A DNA stretch of 14,257 bases from Bacteroidales bacterium (GTDB taxonomy: Bacteria > Bacteroidota > Bacteroidia > Bacteroidales > UBA7960). The notes below the pieces were generated by a model, which saw only the letters and a list, made by a program, of their open reading frames with translations, did not search any database and had not been told where the DNA came from. The stretch covers positions 1 to 14,257 of the forward strand of contig PWIY01000039.1 of NCBI GenBank assembly GCA_003560215.1. Reading direction: 5' to 3'. Positions within the stretch are counted from its first letter, which is position 1; each line of letters starts with the position of its first letter. A program made the translations under genes and the position numbers. Shown in pieces: positions 7,139 to 14,257 of the stretch.

Positions 7139-7374
7139 GGCTGGTAATATTGGTTAATGAATGTGGTTCCGTGAATTTTGCGTTTGGCAGGCAAGTTAGA
7201 AAAAAATGCTTTGCCCCCCACCAAAGCCATGGATTTTTACCCGAAATTTATACACATCTGAAAGATCCGGTTATCCTGATCAGAAATATTTCCGGGAGCT
7301 GCCTTTCGGGGCAGGCCCTTGAAACTGCACATATTTTTGTATATTGTGATATCAAACAAATAAAACAGCGCATT
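7139..7374. promoter_or_regulatory. Divergent intergenic region between the lipoprotein and YtxH-like genes
   Basis: These 236 bp separate two divergent transcription units. For the plus strand there is a full TAnnTTTG match (TATTTTTG) at 7332-7339. For the minus strand the best candidate is TAAATTTC at 7250-7243 (7 of 8 positions), with no clear -33 partner. A 6-bp inverted repeat, GCTTTG (7208-7213) and CAAAGC (7222-7227), encloses a C-rich loop. No convincing small gene was seen. Confidence 0.45.
7332..7339 (+). promoter_or_regulatory. -7 element upstream of the YtxH-like gene
   Basis: TATTTTTG matches the Bacteroidota TAnnTTTG -7 consensus and lies 35 bp before the ATG at 7375, implying a leader of roughly 30 bases. 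No good TTTG -33 element at the usual spacing was found, so the call is moderate. Confidence 0.4.
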
Positions 7375-7539
7375 ATGATAAAAGGAAAAGTACTTTTGGG
7401 ATTACTGGCCGGCTTTACCGCCGGAACGATGCTTGGGGCAATGTTTGCCTCAAAGGGCAGCAAGGACGAAAATCCGGGGAAAAAGAAAAAACCCGAATCT
7501 TCAAAAAAAAATGACGAAGATCTCACCGTCTACTACTAA
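7375..7539 (+). CDS. YtxH-like small membrane protein
   Basis: This 54-residue protein has one N-terminal membrane helix with glycines (about residues 5-25, VLLGLLAGFTAGTMLGAMFA) and then a charged, Lys-rich tail ending in TVYY. That is the pattern of short YtxH/GvpP-like proteins, which are often linked to envelope stress but have no defined biochemical role. The ATG at 7375 directly precedes the hydrophobic segment; an open extension back to 7150 lacks protein-like features and crosses the predicted promoter. The stop codon at 7537-7539 is part of the predicted -7 element of the downstream metal-transport operon. Confidence 0.72.
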   Translation: MIKGKVLLGLLAGFTAGTMLGAMFASKGSKDENPGKKKKPESSKKNDEDLTVYY

Positions 7540-7558
7540 CTTTGCGGTTCTCTGAACC
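7537..7558 (+). promoter_or_regulatory. Promoter and inverted repeat of the metal ABC transporter operon
   Basis: TAACTTTG (7537-7544) is an exact match to the TAnnTTTG -7 element and includes the TAA stop of the preceding gene. GGTTC (7546-7550) and GAACC (7554-7558) form an inverted repeat with a 3-base centre at the expected transcription start. It could be an operator for a metal-responsive repressor or a small hairpin at the 5' end of the mRNA. No TTTG -33 element is visible. Confidence 0.5.
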
Positions 7559-7572
7559 AAATTGTTATCCCC

Positions 7573-8451
7573 ATGTCAAAATCACCACTGATTTTTTTCC
7601 TTGCGGTTATTGTCATTGCAATCACCGGGTGCCGGCCTGCAGTCACTGACGATGAAAAACCCGTTGTTTCTGTCAGCATTGAGCCATTGAAGTTTTTTGT
7701 GGATGAGCTTAGCGGAGAAATGCTGGAGGTCAATGTAATGGTCCCCTCCGGGGCCAGCCATGCGACCTATTCTCCCACCACAGGACAATTGCAGAAGTTG
7801 TCTGATTCAGACATTTACTTCCGCATCGGGCATCTGGGGTATGAGGAAGCCTTTCTGCACAGGCTGGCTGAATTAAGCCCGGACATGCAGGTTTATAACC
7901 TTTCGGACGAAGTGGAACTGATTCGCGGAGAACCTTTGGATCACGGTGACCACGTACATGAAGGCGGGATAGATCCCCACATCTGGATGTCTCCCGGGGT
8001 GATCCGCCATCTTCTCCCCGTGATGCGTGATGCCATCCTGGATGAATACCCGGAACTCGGAGAAACCGTGAGGGCAAATTACCAGGATCTCTATTCCCGG
8101 GTCAGCGACCTTCATAACCGGTGGCAGGCCCTTTCCGGACAACTCAGTCATGACACATTCATGATCTTTCATCCGGCCCTCACCTATCTTGCGCGAGATT
8201 ACGGGTTTACACAGGTTCCGGTTGAAAGGGACGGCAAAGAACCATCCCCGGCCACCCTGCGCCGGATTATCGACAAGGCCAGAACCAGGGATATCCCGGT
8301 GATCTTTATCCAGCAGGAGTTTGATGTCCGCAGTGCGCAATTGATCAGTGAAGAGTCAGGTGCGGAACTTGTACAGATCAACCCCCTTGCTTATAGCTGG
8401 CATGAAGAAATGGAGCACCTGCTGGAGATTTTCAAAAATTACCTGCAGTGA
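7573..8451 (+). CDS. znuA: Metal ABC transporter substrate-binding lipoprotein (ZnuA/TroA family)
   Basis: This 292-residue protein is a cluster A-I metal-binding protein that captures zinc or manganese outside the inner membrane and passes it to the permease. It begins with a lipoprotein signal; the lipobox ITGC places the lipidated cysteine at residue 20. The expected metal ligands are visible: His63 in GASHATYSP, His136 in DPHIWMSP, His200 in FHPALTYLA, and an acidic residue at Glu249 in QQEF. A short His-rich loop, DHGDHVHEGG (123-132), is typical of zinc-specific members, which favours zinc over manganese. The gene opens the transporter operon, and its TGA overlaps the GTG start of the ATPase gene. 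Zinc as the substrate is likely but not proven. Confidence 0.92.
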   Translation: MSKSPLIFFLAVIVIAITGCRPAVTDDEKPVVSVSIEPLKFFVDELSGEMLEVNVMVPSGASHATYSPTTGQLQKLSDSDIYFRIGHLGYEEAFLHRLAELSPDMQVYNLSDEVELIRGEPLDHGDHVHEGGIDPHIWMSPGVIRHLLPVMRDAILDEYPELGETVRANYQDLYSRVSDLHNRWQALSGQLSHDTFMIFHPALTYLARDYGFTQVPVERDGKEPSPATLRRIIDKARTRDIPVIFIQQEFDVRSAQLISEESGAELVQINPLAYSWHEEMEHLLEIFKNYLQ

Positions 8452-9194
8452 AAAAGCCCCTGATAGTCCTCGACAATATCCGTACGGGGTACAACTCGGA
8501 TCCTGTACTCAGGGAGGTCAGCCTGGAGATCTACCCCCTTGACTTCATAGGCATTATCGGGCCAAACGGGGGTGGAAAAACTACCCTGATCAAAGCCATT
8601 TTGGGGCTGCTCCCCTTATTTTCCGGTCAGATTCTCTTCCCCGGCGGCAAGCCCAAAACCGGTTACCTGCCCCAGTCTTCCCAGATCGACAGGAGTTTTC
8701 CCATAACGGTTAAAGAGGTCATCAGTTCCGGACTTGGAACCAGCGGGAATCTTTTCCCATTTCTCCCATCAGGTAAAAAAGAAAAGGTTAAAAAAATGAT
8801 GGATGAAACCGGGCTCAGCAGCTTGTCTTCCACAGCCATCGGAGAGCTCAGTGGCGGACAGCTTCAAAAAACCTTTTTATGCAGGGCATTGATCGACGAA
8901 CCCGACCTGCTTATACTGGATGAGCCCAACACCCATGTGGACAAGCACTTTGAGCAGGAGATGCACGAATGGCTGAAGGAACTGAATCAAAAAATGACCA
9001 TTTTGCTGGTGTCGCACGACATCGGGACCATTTCACCAATGGTTAAAACAATTGCCTGCGTCAACCGGACGCTGCATTATCACCCTTCCAACCAACTGTC
9101 GGAAGAAGTTCTCAAGGTTTATAATTGTCCTGTAGACGTCATTGCCCACGGCCCTGTTCCGCACCGGGTTCTTAAATCACATGACAATGAGTGA
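8448..9194 (+). CDS. znuC: Metal ABC transporter ATP-binding protein (ZnuC-like)
   Basis: This 248-residue cytoplasmic ATPase powers the metal importer. The Walker A motif is GPNGGGKTT (38-46), the Q-loop is YLPQSS (Gln76), the ABC signature is LSGGQ (134-138), Walker B with catalytic glutamate is LLILDEP (Glu159), and the switch histidine is His190 in LVSHD. The D-loop region reads NTHVD, the form usual in the zinc/manganese subfamily. The start is a GTG whose last two bases belong to the TGA of the binding-protein gene (GTGA), which suggests translational coupling. The 3' end overlaps the start of the permease gene. Confidence 0.93.
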   Translation: MKKPLIVLDNIRTGYNSDPVLREVSLEIYPLDFIGIIGPNGGGKTTLIKAILGLLPLFSGQILFPGGKPKTGYLPQSSQIDRSFPITVKEVISSGLGTSGNLFPFLPSGKKEKVKKMMDETGLSSLSSTAIGELSGGQLQKTFLCRALIDEPDLLILDEPNTHVDKHFEQEMHEWLKELNQKMTILLVSHDIGTISPMVKTIACVNRTLHYHPSNQLSEEVLKVYNCPVDVIAHGPVPHRVLKSHDNE

Positions 9195-10020
9195 ACTGCT
9201 GTCCATTCTGGATTATCAGTTTTTCCGACATGCAATGGCAGCAGCCATTCTAACTTCGCTGCTGGCAGCCATGGTAGGAACTTATATCGTATCAAGGAAA
9301 ATTGTCTTTATCGGGGGAGGCATCACACACGCTTCTTTCGGGGGCATCGGCATGGCATATTACATGGGCCTGAACCCTTTTTTGGGCGCAGCAGTATTTG
9401 GCACAATGACCGCCCTGGGGATTGAATGGATTTCGGGCAGGGGAAACATCCGGGAAGACAGTGCGATTGCAATTCTGTGGTCACTGGGAATGGCCCTGGG
9501 TATCATCTTTGTATTCATGACCCCGGGTTATGCACCCAACCTGATGAGTTTCCTGTTCGGAAGCATTTTATCTGTGGGCAAAACGGATCTTTACATCCTG
9601 GCGGGGTTTTCATTGTTCACCTTCCTGCTTTTTTCCGTTTTTTTCCGGCCCATCCTTTATACAGCTTTTGATCCTGAATTTGCCAAAACCAAAGGCATCC
9701 CGGTGAGCACCTACAGGTATATGATGTCTGTGATCATGGCCCTGGCCATTGTACTCAGCATCCGCACTGTGGGGATTATTCTTGTTCTCAGCATTTTTAC
9801 CATTCCCCAGATAACGGCCATGCTATTTACCCGGGATTTTGCACGCATCATTCCCCTGGCAGCCCTTTGGGGGGTCACCGGTTCTGTGGCAGGGCTGTTT
9901 GCCGCATATTATTTGAATATCCCGTCAGGAGCTGCCATCATTTTTTTCCTGACCATCCAGCTGATGTTGATCAAACTTGTTATTTTCGTGCACAGGGAGT
10001 TACAGAGACGTTCGGGTTGA
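9181..10020 (+). CDS. znuB: Metal ABC transporter permease (ZnuB-like)
   Basis: This polytopic inner-membrane protein of about 280 residues belongs to the ABC-3 family and forms the channel for zinc or manganese. It has many hydrophobic segments and the conserved N-terminal stretch GTYIVSRKIVFIGGGITHASF, followed by GGIGMAYYMG. The later segment GIILVLSIFTIPQITAML corresponds to the conserved core near the ATPase contact. The ATG at 9181 overlaps the end of the ATPase gene by 14 bases; another ATG at 9187 is equally plausible, and 9142 would add a stretch not expected in the family. No regulator gene is adjacent. Confidence 0.92.
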   Translation: MTMSELLSILDYQFFRHAMAAAILTSLLAAMVGTYIVSRKIVFIGGGITHASFGGIGMAYYMGLNPFLGAAVFGTMTALGIEWISGRGNIREDSAIAILWSLGMALGIIFVFMTPGYAPNLMSFLFGSILSVGKTDLYILAGFSLFTFLLFSVFFRPILYTAFDPEFAKTKGIPVSTYRYMMSVIMALAIVLSIRTVGIILVLSIFTIPQITAMLFTRDFARIIPLAALWGVTGSVAGLFAAYYLNIPSGAAIIFFLTIQLMLIKLVIFVHRELQRRSG

Positions 10021-10035
10021 ACCATTCAGCGTTTT

Positions 10036-10063
10036 TGCTGTTTAGCTGACAGCAGCATTTTTT
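10036..10063 (+). terminator. Possible weak terminator after the metal transporter operon
   Basis: TGCTGT (10036-10041) and ACAGCA (10049-10054) form a 6-bp hairpin with a 7-base loop, followed by GCA and six T residues (10058-10063). The stem is short, so read-through into the next genes is possible. Confidence 0.4.
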
Positions 10064-10084
10064 AAACACAAAAAACTTCAGAAT

Positions 10085-10309
10085 ATGCGCGCCTTTCTTG
10101 CTTCAATACTCCTGATGGTTTCCGGCCTGGTTTACGGCCAGCGTCCCACCAGCATTCCTGATCCTTCGGAGCCCTTCAATGTGTTTGAGTCGGCGGAAAG
10201 CATTATTTTTTACATCGTTCTGCCAATTATCATTGTTGTTCTTTACATCATCTGGAGAAGAAGGATCAGCAAAGAAAAAAAGAAGGAAAATGAAACACAT
10301 CAGCAATAA
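10085..10309 (+). CDS. Small signal-peptide and single-helix membrane protein
   Basis: I do not recognise a named family. The 74-residue product has a cleavable-looking signal peptide (about 1-19, ending VYGQ), a short Pro/Ser-rich segment, one strongly hydrophobic helix at about 41-57 (IFYIVLPIIIVVLYIIW), and a highly basic tail (RRRISKEKKKE) that should face the cytoplasm. The 22-bp gap to the FNR-like gene on the same strand suggests one operon. A role as membrane partner of that flavoprotein is possible but only inferred from position. Confidence 0.7.
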   Translation: MRAFLASILLMVSGLVYGQRPTSIPDPSEPFNVFESAESIIFYIVLPIIIVVLYIIWRRRISKEKKKENETHQQ

Positions 10310-10331
10310 CAATCACCCCAAACCCATCAAT

Positions 10332-11003
10332 ATGCAACATATCGTAACAGTAGAGCTCATTGAGAAATTAAACCACGATACCCTGCGCATCGTGACGGAG
10401 AAACCAAAAAAGTATGACTTTACCCCTGGTCAGGCCACAGAAATGGCCATTAACAAACCGGGATGGGAAAAGGAAAAAAGACCGTTCACGTTTACTTCTC
10501 TCCCCGAAGACCCCATGCTGGAGTTCATCATCAAGACCTATCCGTCTCATGATGGCACCACTGATAAATTGCTGGAACTGAAAGGAGGCGATGAAGTCAT
10601 CCTCCATTATATTTTCGGCAGCATTTTCTACCGGGGGCCGGGACTTTTTATCGCCGGAGGGTCAGGCATTACACCCTTTATCGCCATGTTCAGGAAGCTT
10701 AATAAAAACCGCAGCGACCAGGGTAAAAACAAGCTGGTGTTCGCCAACAAAACCAGCAAAGACATTATTCTCAAAGATGAGCTCGAAGTTTTGCTTCAAA
10801 ACCGGGTAACCCATATCTTTTCTGAAGAAGAATCACCGGATCACCCACATGGGCTGATCACCAAAGATTTTCTGAAGAAGCAGATGGATGGAAATGAGGA
10901 GTTTTTCTATGTCTGCGGACCACCTCCAATGATGGAGGCCGTTGTTAAACACCTCAAAGACCTGGGCGTTCCTGAAAAGAAAATCGTGCAGGAGGGATGG
11001 TAA
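10332..11003 (+). CDS. FNR-like flavin oxidoreductase
   Basis: This 223-residue cytoplasmic protein belongs to the ferredoxin-NADP reductase superfamily, which moves electrons between NAD(P)H and a flavin-linked partner. The FAD-binding beta-barrel carries RPFTFTS (50-56), the NAD(P)-binding half has GGSGITPF (109-116), and the C-terminal CGPPPM (195-200) is the usual cofactor-contact motif. No 2Fe-2S ferredoxin domain is present, so it needs a separate partner. The ATG at 10332 gives a compact N-terminus starting with the first strand (QHIVTVELIEKL). An in-frame ATG at 10290 would add 14 Asn/His-rich residues and overlap the upstream gene. The physiological partner is unknown. Confidence 0.87.
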   Translation: MQHIVTVELIEKLNHDTLRIVTEKPKKYDFTPGQATEMAINKPGWEKEKRPFTFTSLPEDPMLEFIIKTYPSHDGTTDKLLELKGGDEVILHYIFGSIFYRGPGLFIAGGSGITPFIAMFRKLNKNRSDQGKNKLVFANKTSKDIILKDELEVLLQNRVTHIFSEEESPDHPHGLITKDFLKKQMDGNEEFFYVCGPPPMMEAVVKHLKDLGVPEKKIVQEGW

Positions 11004-11004
11004 C

Positions 11005-11033
11005 GAAGTGCGCAGAACGGCAACTTCATTTTT
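11005..11033 (+). terminator. Possible intrinsic terminator after the FNR-like gene
   Basis: GAAGTGC (11005-11011) pairs with GCAACTTC (11020-11027), leaving one bulged base and an 8-base loop, and is followed by ATTTTT. The position directly after the TAA stop supports the call; the stem is of modest strength. Confidence 0.4.
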
Positions 11034-11057
11034 CAGAAAACAGCAACTGATTGTTTT

Positions 11058-11900
11058 ATGGATCCCCTTGTTGCTCCAAAAGACCTTTTAGCTTTCATCA
11101 ATCAACCGTCGGGGGTCATTGTTGATGCCCGCGCGGGAGAAGACGTCAGGGAACGCTACCGGCAAAGCCATCTGGAAGGGGCGCTGCATGTTCACCTCGA
11201 GGAAGAGTTGTCAGACATTCAGGAAGACCTCCGCATGGGAGGCCGCCACCCCCTGCCTTCACCGGAGCGATTTGGCAAATTGCTGGGCAACCTTGGGATT
11301 GACCCTGCCACCCATGTGATTGTTTATGATGACCAGTCGGGAGCCAATGCCGCGGCCCGGTTTTGGTGGATGCTGAAGGCTGCCGGCCATGAAAAGGTGC
11401 AGGTTGTGGATGGTGGATTTCAGGCAGCCCTCGATGCCGGCTTCCCGGAGAACAATGAACCACGAACCCCGCTGTCCAAACCTCCATACCCGGCAACAAC
11501 CTGGAAACTGCCCGCTGTCAGCATGGAAGAGGTCACCGGTTATGTCAGGGATCCGCAATTTGTGGTGATTGATGTCAGAAGCGAAAACCGGTATAAGGGG
11601 ATTGAGGAACCCATCGACACCATTGCCGGCCACATTCCCGGTGCAATCAATATGCCCTACGCTTACAATTTGAATCCGGAGGGGTTTTTCCTGCCGCCGG
11701 AAAAACTTCGCAGGATGTATCAGCCGGTTGTTGACCACCGGCCTGCATCCAACATCATTGTCCACTGCGGCTCCGGGGTCACCGCCTGTCATACCCTTCT
11801 GGCATTTGCCCATGCCGGGATGGAGATCCCCGCCATTTATACCGGCTCATGGAGTGAATGGTCCCGGAACGGGAAACCCATTGCCAGACCGGCCAAATAA
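11058..11900 (+). CDS. sseA: Two-domain sulfurtransferase, probably 3-mercaptopyruvate sulfurtransferase
   Basis: This 280-residue cytoplasmic enzyme has two tandem rhodanese domains, the normal size for the family. The N-terminal domain (about 5-135) is catalytically silent: the active-site loop position reads YDDQSGANAARF-like and has no cysteine. The C-terminal domain (about 150-275) carries Cys237 in HCGSGVTAC. The CGSGVTA loop is the signature of mercaptopyruvate sulfurtransferases rather than thiosulfate sulfurtransferases, which usually have a basic residue after the cysteine. The enzyme transfers sulfur from 3-mercaptopyruvate to thiols or cyanide. It follows the FNR-like gene by 54 bp, with a possible terminator between them, and converges with the permease gene, the two stops being 7 bp apart. 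Confidence 0.92.
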   Translation: MDPLVAPKDLLAFINQPSGVIVDARAGEDVRERYRQSHLEGALHVHLEEELSDIQEDLRMGGRHPLPSPERFGKLLGNLGIDPATHVIVYDDQSGANAAARFWWMLKAAGHEKVQVVDGGFQAALDAGFPENNEPRTPLSKPPYPATTWKLPAVSMEEVTGYVRDPQFVVIDVRSENRYKGIEEPIDTIAGHIPGAINMPYAYNLNPEGFFLPPEKLRRMYQPVVDHRPASNIIVHCGSGVTACHTLLAFAHAGMEIPAIYTGSWSEWSRNGKPIARPAK

Positions 11901-11907
11901 TCAAACT

Positions 11908-14257
11908 TTACTCGGTGCGCAGACTGTCGATGGGGTTTGCGCGGGCAGCGCCAAGGGCCTGTTGCAGCATGGCCAGACTACCGGTAATCCCGGCAAATAA
12001 TACAGCAAGGGCAAAAACCCACCACAACTCAACCAGGTCAATACGGAATGCAAAATTCTGCAACCACCGGCTTACCACCCACCATGAAGCAGGAATAGCC
12101 ACGAGGGCGCCCAATATCAGCCACCTCGAAAGTTCAGCCATCAGGCCTGCCACAATTCCGGAAACAGGTGCACCAAAAGTCTTCCGGATGCCGATCTCCT
12201 TCACTTTCCGGGCCACTGTAAAAGAAGTAAGGGCATAAAGCCCCATGAAGGAAATGACAATGGCCAGGATGGCTGCAACGGTAATCAGTCTGCCAATGCG
12301 CTCTTCCTGGTTGTACATTTCTGCAAACAACCCATCCACAAAAAAGTAATCAAGCACATAATTGGGGTCAGCTGTTTCCAGCACTTGCTGAACATGTTCC
12401 ATGACGCCGGTCAGCTGCGCTGAGCTGAACCGGATGCTGATCTGGCTGAACCCGGATGAATACATGGATAAAACCAGCGGATCAACCCCATGATGCATCG
12501 AACGGAAATTATAATCCGCGATCACCCCGATGACCCTTCCCTGCCGCTGCAGTACATTGATCTCTGCACCGACCGGGTCATCAAGCCCAAGCTCCCTGGC
12601 AGCCTTTTGGTTGATCAAAAAGGCAGCCGTATCGGTCCGCATTTCAGGGTTAAAATCACGCCCCTGGACAATCTGCATCCCGAAAGTCTCCAGGTAGTCG
12701 TGCTGGATACGGTTTTCATGTATCATGATGGCAGCAGAAGGATCCTGCCCTTGTCGGTAGGCAGTCTGAACCGAACGGCTCTGGCCGGGAACGCTCCCGG
12801 ATGCGGTCACCTGCAAAACACCCGGATGCCGGAGCAATTCAGCCTTTATTCCGTTGTAACTGTTGTGCAGTGTCCGGGTCAGGCTTCGGACTGTCAGCAC
12901 ATGGTCACGGTCAAAGCCCAGGTCACGGTATTTCATGTGGCTGACCTGCTGCTGTACCAAAATCAGGCATGCCACCAGGAATATGGAGATGGCAAACTGG
13001 ATCCCCACAAGGAGCTTTCTAAGGGAGTGGGGTTTTCCCCTGCCACGATATTCTCCTTTCAGCACCGCTGCCGGCTGATAACGGGAAAGGTAAAAAGCCG
13101 GATACATCCCCGCAATGATGCCGACAACAATGACAAAGGCAACAATTCCCGACAGCACCAGGGGTTCTTTCCAGTATAACAGTTGAAACTGGTCTCCGAG
13201 CATCTGTGAAAAGGGTTCCAGTAGCAGCTCATTGAGGACAAGGGCAAATACAAAAGCAAGTAGCGACACAATCACTGCCTCACCCACAAACTGCCTGATC
13301 AGATCCGGCCTGCCGGCACCAATGACCTTTCTTAAGCCGATTTCACGGGCACGTTTTTCGGACCGGGCCGTCATCAGGTTGACAAAATTGAACACGGCGA
13401 TCAGCAACACGAAAAAAGTCAAAAAAGAAAAAACATATACATTCCGCATGTCACCGGTTTCGCCCCCTGCAGCAATGGTAAACCGGGAATGCAGATAAAC
13501 CTCCCGCAGGGGTTGCAGGCCATGCGACAGATTGAGTCCCAGTGGACCAAAAATTTCATGTACGTATTCATCTGCCAGCTCCAGCACCTTGGGGGTAAAT
13601 TCCTCCGGATCGCTGTCAGGCCTGAACCGGAGATAAGTGGGAATAGACAATCCCTGCTCCTGAACAAGGTTATAATTCGGTCTGATCTGTGAAGAAATGG
13701 AAGCGACAATGTCGTAACGCAAATGAGAGTTAAGCGGCATATCTTCCATCACCCCGGTAATCCTGTAATCCTGCCCTGAAATTGCCATGGTCCGGTCAAT
13801 CACATCTGTGGTGCCAAAAAACCTCTCCGCCGCGGAAGCGGATAAAACAACAGCGAACGGGTCATCCAGCGCTGAGTCCGGTGCTCCGGAAATCAGGGGA
13901 AAGGTAAACATCCTGTAGAAGTCAGGATCTGCCCATACCACTGTTTCAGTACCAAACCGAACTTCTTCAATGTGTATTTCCTGACCATACCGGGAAAAAA
14001 TGCGGGTCACATATTCCAGCTCAGGAACCTGCTCTTCCACAATTTCCGCCACATTTCCGGCAGTCAGCGGAGCAGAAAGGTATTGGCCATCTGCCATGGA
14101 TCCGTCAATGGTCAAACGGTAAATGTCTTCACTCCGGTCATGAAACCGGTCGTAACTGAGCTGATGGGCCACAAAAATCAGGAGCATCAGAGACACGGAA
14201 AAGCCAAGCCCCAGCCCGACAATATTGATGGTTGTATATGCTTTGTTCCTGAGCAGG
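11908..14257 (-). CDS. Large FtsX/MacB-type ABC transporter permease (N-terminus outside window)
   Basis: About 783 residues are visible and the reading frame stays open to the window edge, so the start lies outside; an internal ATG at 14196 is not the true start because the first membrane helix (NIVGLGLGFSVSLMLLIFV) begins before it. The layout is duplicated: an N-terminal helix, a large periplasmic MacB-like domain, a three-helix FtsX core (VYVFSFLTFFVLLIAVFNFVN, with EIGLRKVIGA in the loop), a second N-terminal-type helix (IQFAISIFLVACLILV), a second periplasmic domain, and a second FtsX core with EIGIRKTFGA. The C-terminus ends NPIDSLRTE, typical of this group. These permeases work with a separate ATPase, often in lipoprotein or efflux systems or mechanotransmission. 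The substrate is unknown. Confidence 0.92.
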   Translation of the reverse strand, partial: LLRNKAYTTINIVGLGLGFSVSLMLLIFVAHQLSYDRFHDRSEDIYRLTIDGSMADGQYLSAPLTAGNVAEIVEEQVPELEYVTRIFSRYGQEIHIEEVRFGTETVVWADPDFYRMFTFPLISGAPDSALDDPFAVVLSASAAERFFGTTDVIDRTMAISGQDYRITGVMEDMPLNSHLRYDIVASISSQIRPNYNLVQEQGLSIPTYLRFRPDSDPEEFTPKVLELADEYVHEIFGPLGLNLSHGLQPLREVYLHSRFTIAAGGETGDMRNVYVFSFLTFFVLLIAVFNFVNLMTARSEKRAREIGLRKVIGAGRPDLIRQFVGEAVIVSLLAFVFALVLNELLLEPFSQMLGDQFQLLYWKEPLVLSGIVAFVIVVGIIAGMYPAFYLSRYQPAAVLKGEYRGRGKPHSLRKLLVGIQFAISIFLVACLILVQQQVSHMKYRDLGFDRDHVLTVRSLTRTLHNSYNGIKAELLRHPGVLQVTASGSVPGQSRSVQTAYRQGQDPSAAIMIHENRIQHDYLETFGMQIVQGRDFNPEMRTDTAAFLINQKAARELGLDDPVGAEINVLQRQGRVIGVIADYNFRSMHHGVDPLVLSMYSSGFSQISIRFSSAQLTGVMEHVQQVLETADPNYVLDYFFVDGLFAEMYNQEERIGRLITVAAILAIVISFMGLYALTSFTVARKVKEIGIRKTFGAPVSGIVAGLMAELSRWLILGALVAIPASWWVVSRWLQNFAFRIDLVELWWVFALAVLFAGITGSLAMLQQALGAARANPIDSLRTE

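Noticed and set aside
7208..7227. Inverted repeat GCTTTG/CAAAGC as an operator or terminator
   Set aside because: Only 6 bp, with an 8-base C-rich loop and no U tract; it could easily occur by chance and is mentioned only within the intergenic entry.
7150..7374. N-terminal extension of the YtxH-like protein to an upstream ATG
   Set aside because: The extension crosses the predicted promoter, lacks protein-like features, and would place the membrane helix deep inside the protein, unlike the family.
10179..10331. N-terminal extension of the FNR-like protein
   Set aside because: It overlaps most of the small membrane protein gene in another frame; family members begin close to the strand that starts at 10332.

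Overview
The window looks like chromosomal DNA of a member of the Bacteroidota. The evidence is indirect but consistent. Several genes have no visible Shine-Dalgarno sequence, three upstream regions carry the TAnnTTTG -7 element typical of this phylum, and a DUF6146-type small secreted protein and a Salegentibacter-type long FtsX/MacB permease are present. The base composition is moderate. No rRNA, tRNA, insertion sequence, phage gene or CRISPR array was found, and no stretch over 300 bases lacks a gene.

Layout, left to right. (1) 1-2459, minus strand: a two-gene operon of a cysteine-rich MarR-type regulator followed by a large flavin disulfide reductase (CoA-disulfide reductase module + rhodanese + TusA + start of a DsrE-like module) that runs off the left edge. 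Its promoter overlaps a perfect 11-bp direct repeat. (2) 2558-2992, minus: a DUF6146-like secreted protein, with a hairpin right after its stop and a 20-bp-spaced direct repeat before its start. (3) 3145-7138, minus: an apparent operon of a lipoprotein of unknown family, an M14-fold protein that has lost its zinc and catalytic residues, and an intact secreted M14 zinc carboxypeptidase. (4) 7375-7539, plus: a 54-residue YtxH-like membrane protein. (5) 7573-10020, plus: a compact metal ABC importer (binding lipoprotein, ATPase, permease) with overlapping genes. (6) 10085-11900, plus: a tiny membrane protein, an FNR-like flavin reductase and a two-domain mercaptopyruvate/thiosulfate sulfurtransferase. 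(7) 11908 to the right edge, minus: a large FtsX/MacB-type ABC permease, convergent with the sulfurtransferase.

Functional themes. The left operon probably handles low-molecular-weight disulfides or persulfides, and its regulator has four cysteines next to the DNA-binding helices, which suggests a thiol-based switch. The sulfurtransferase at the right could feed the same sulfane-sulfur pool, but that link is only thematic. The most unusual unit is the peptidase operon. It pairs an active-looking carboxypeptidase with a full-length paralogue in which both zinc histidines, the zinc glutamate and the catalytic glutamate are all replaced, while the fold, a substrate-binding Asn-Arg pair and the Asp-rich loops are kept. 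This suggests a secreted pseudoenzyme/enzyme pair. The rest looks like ordinary housekeeping or transport content.
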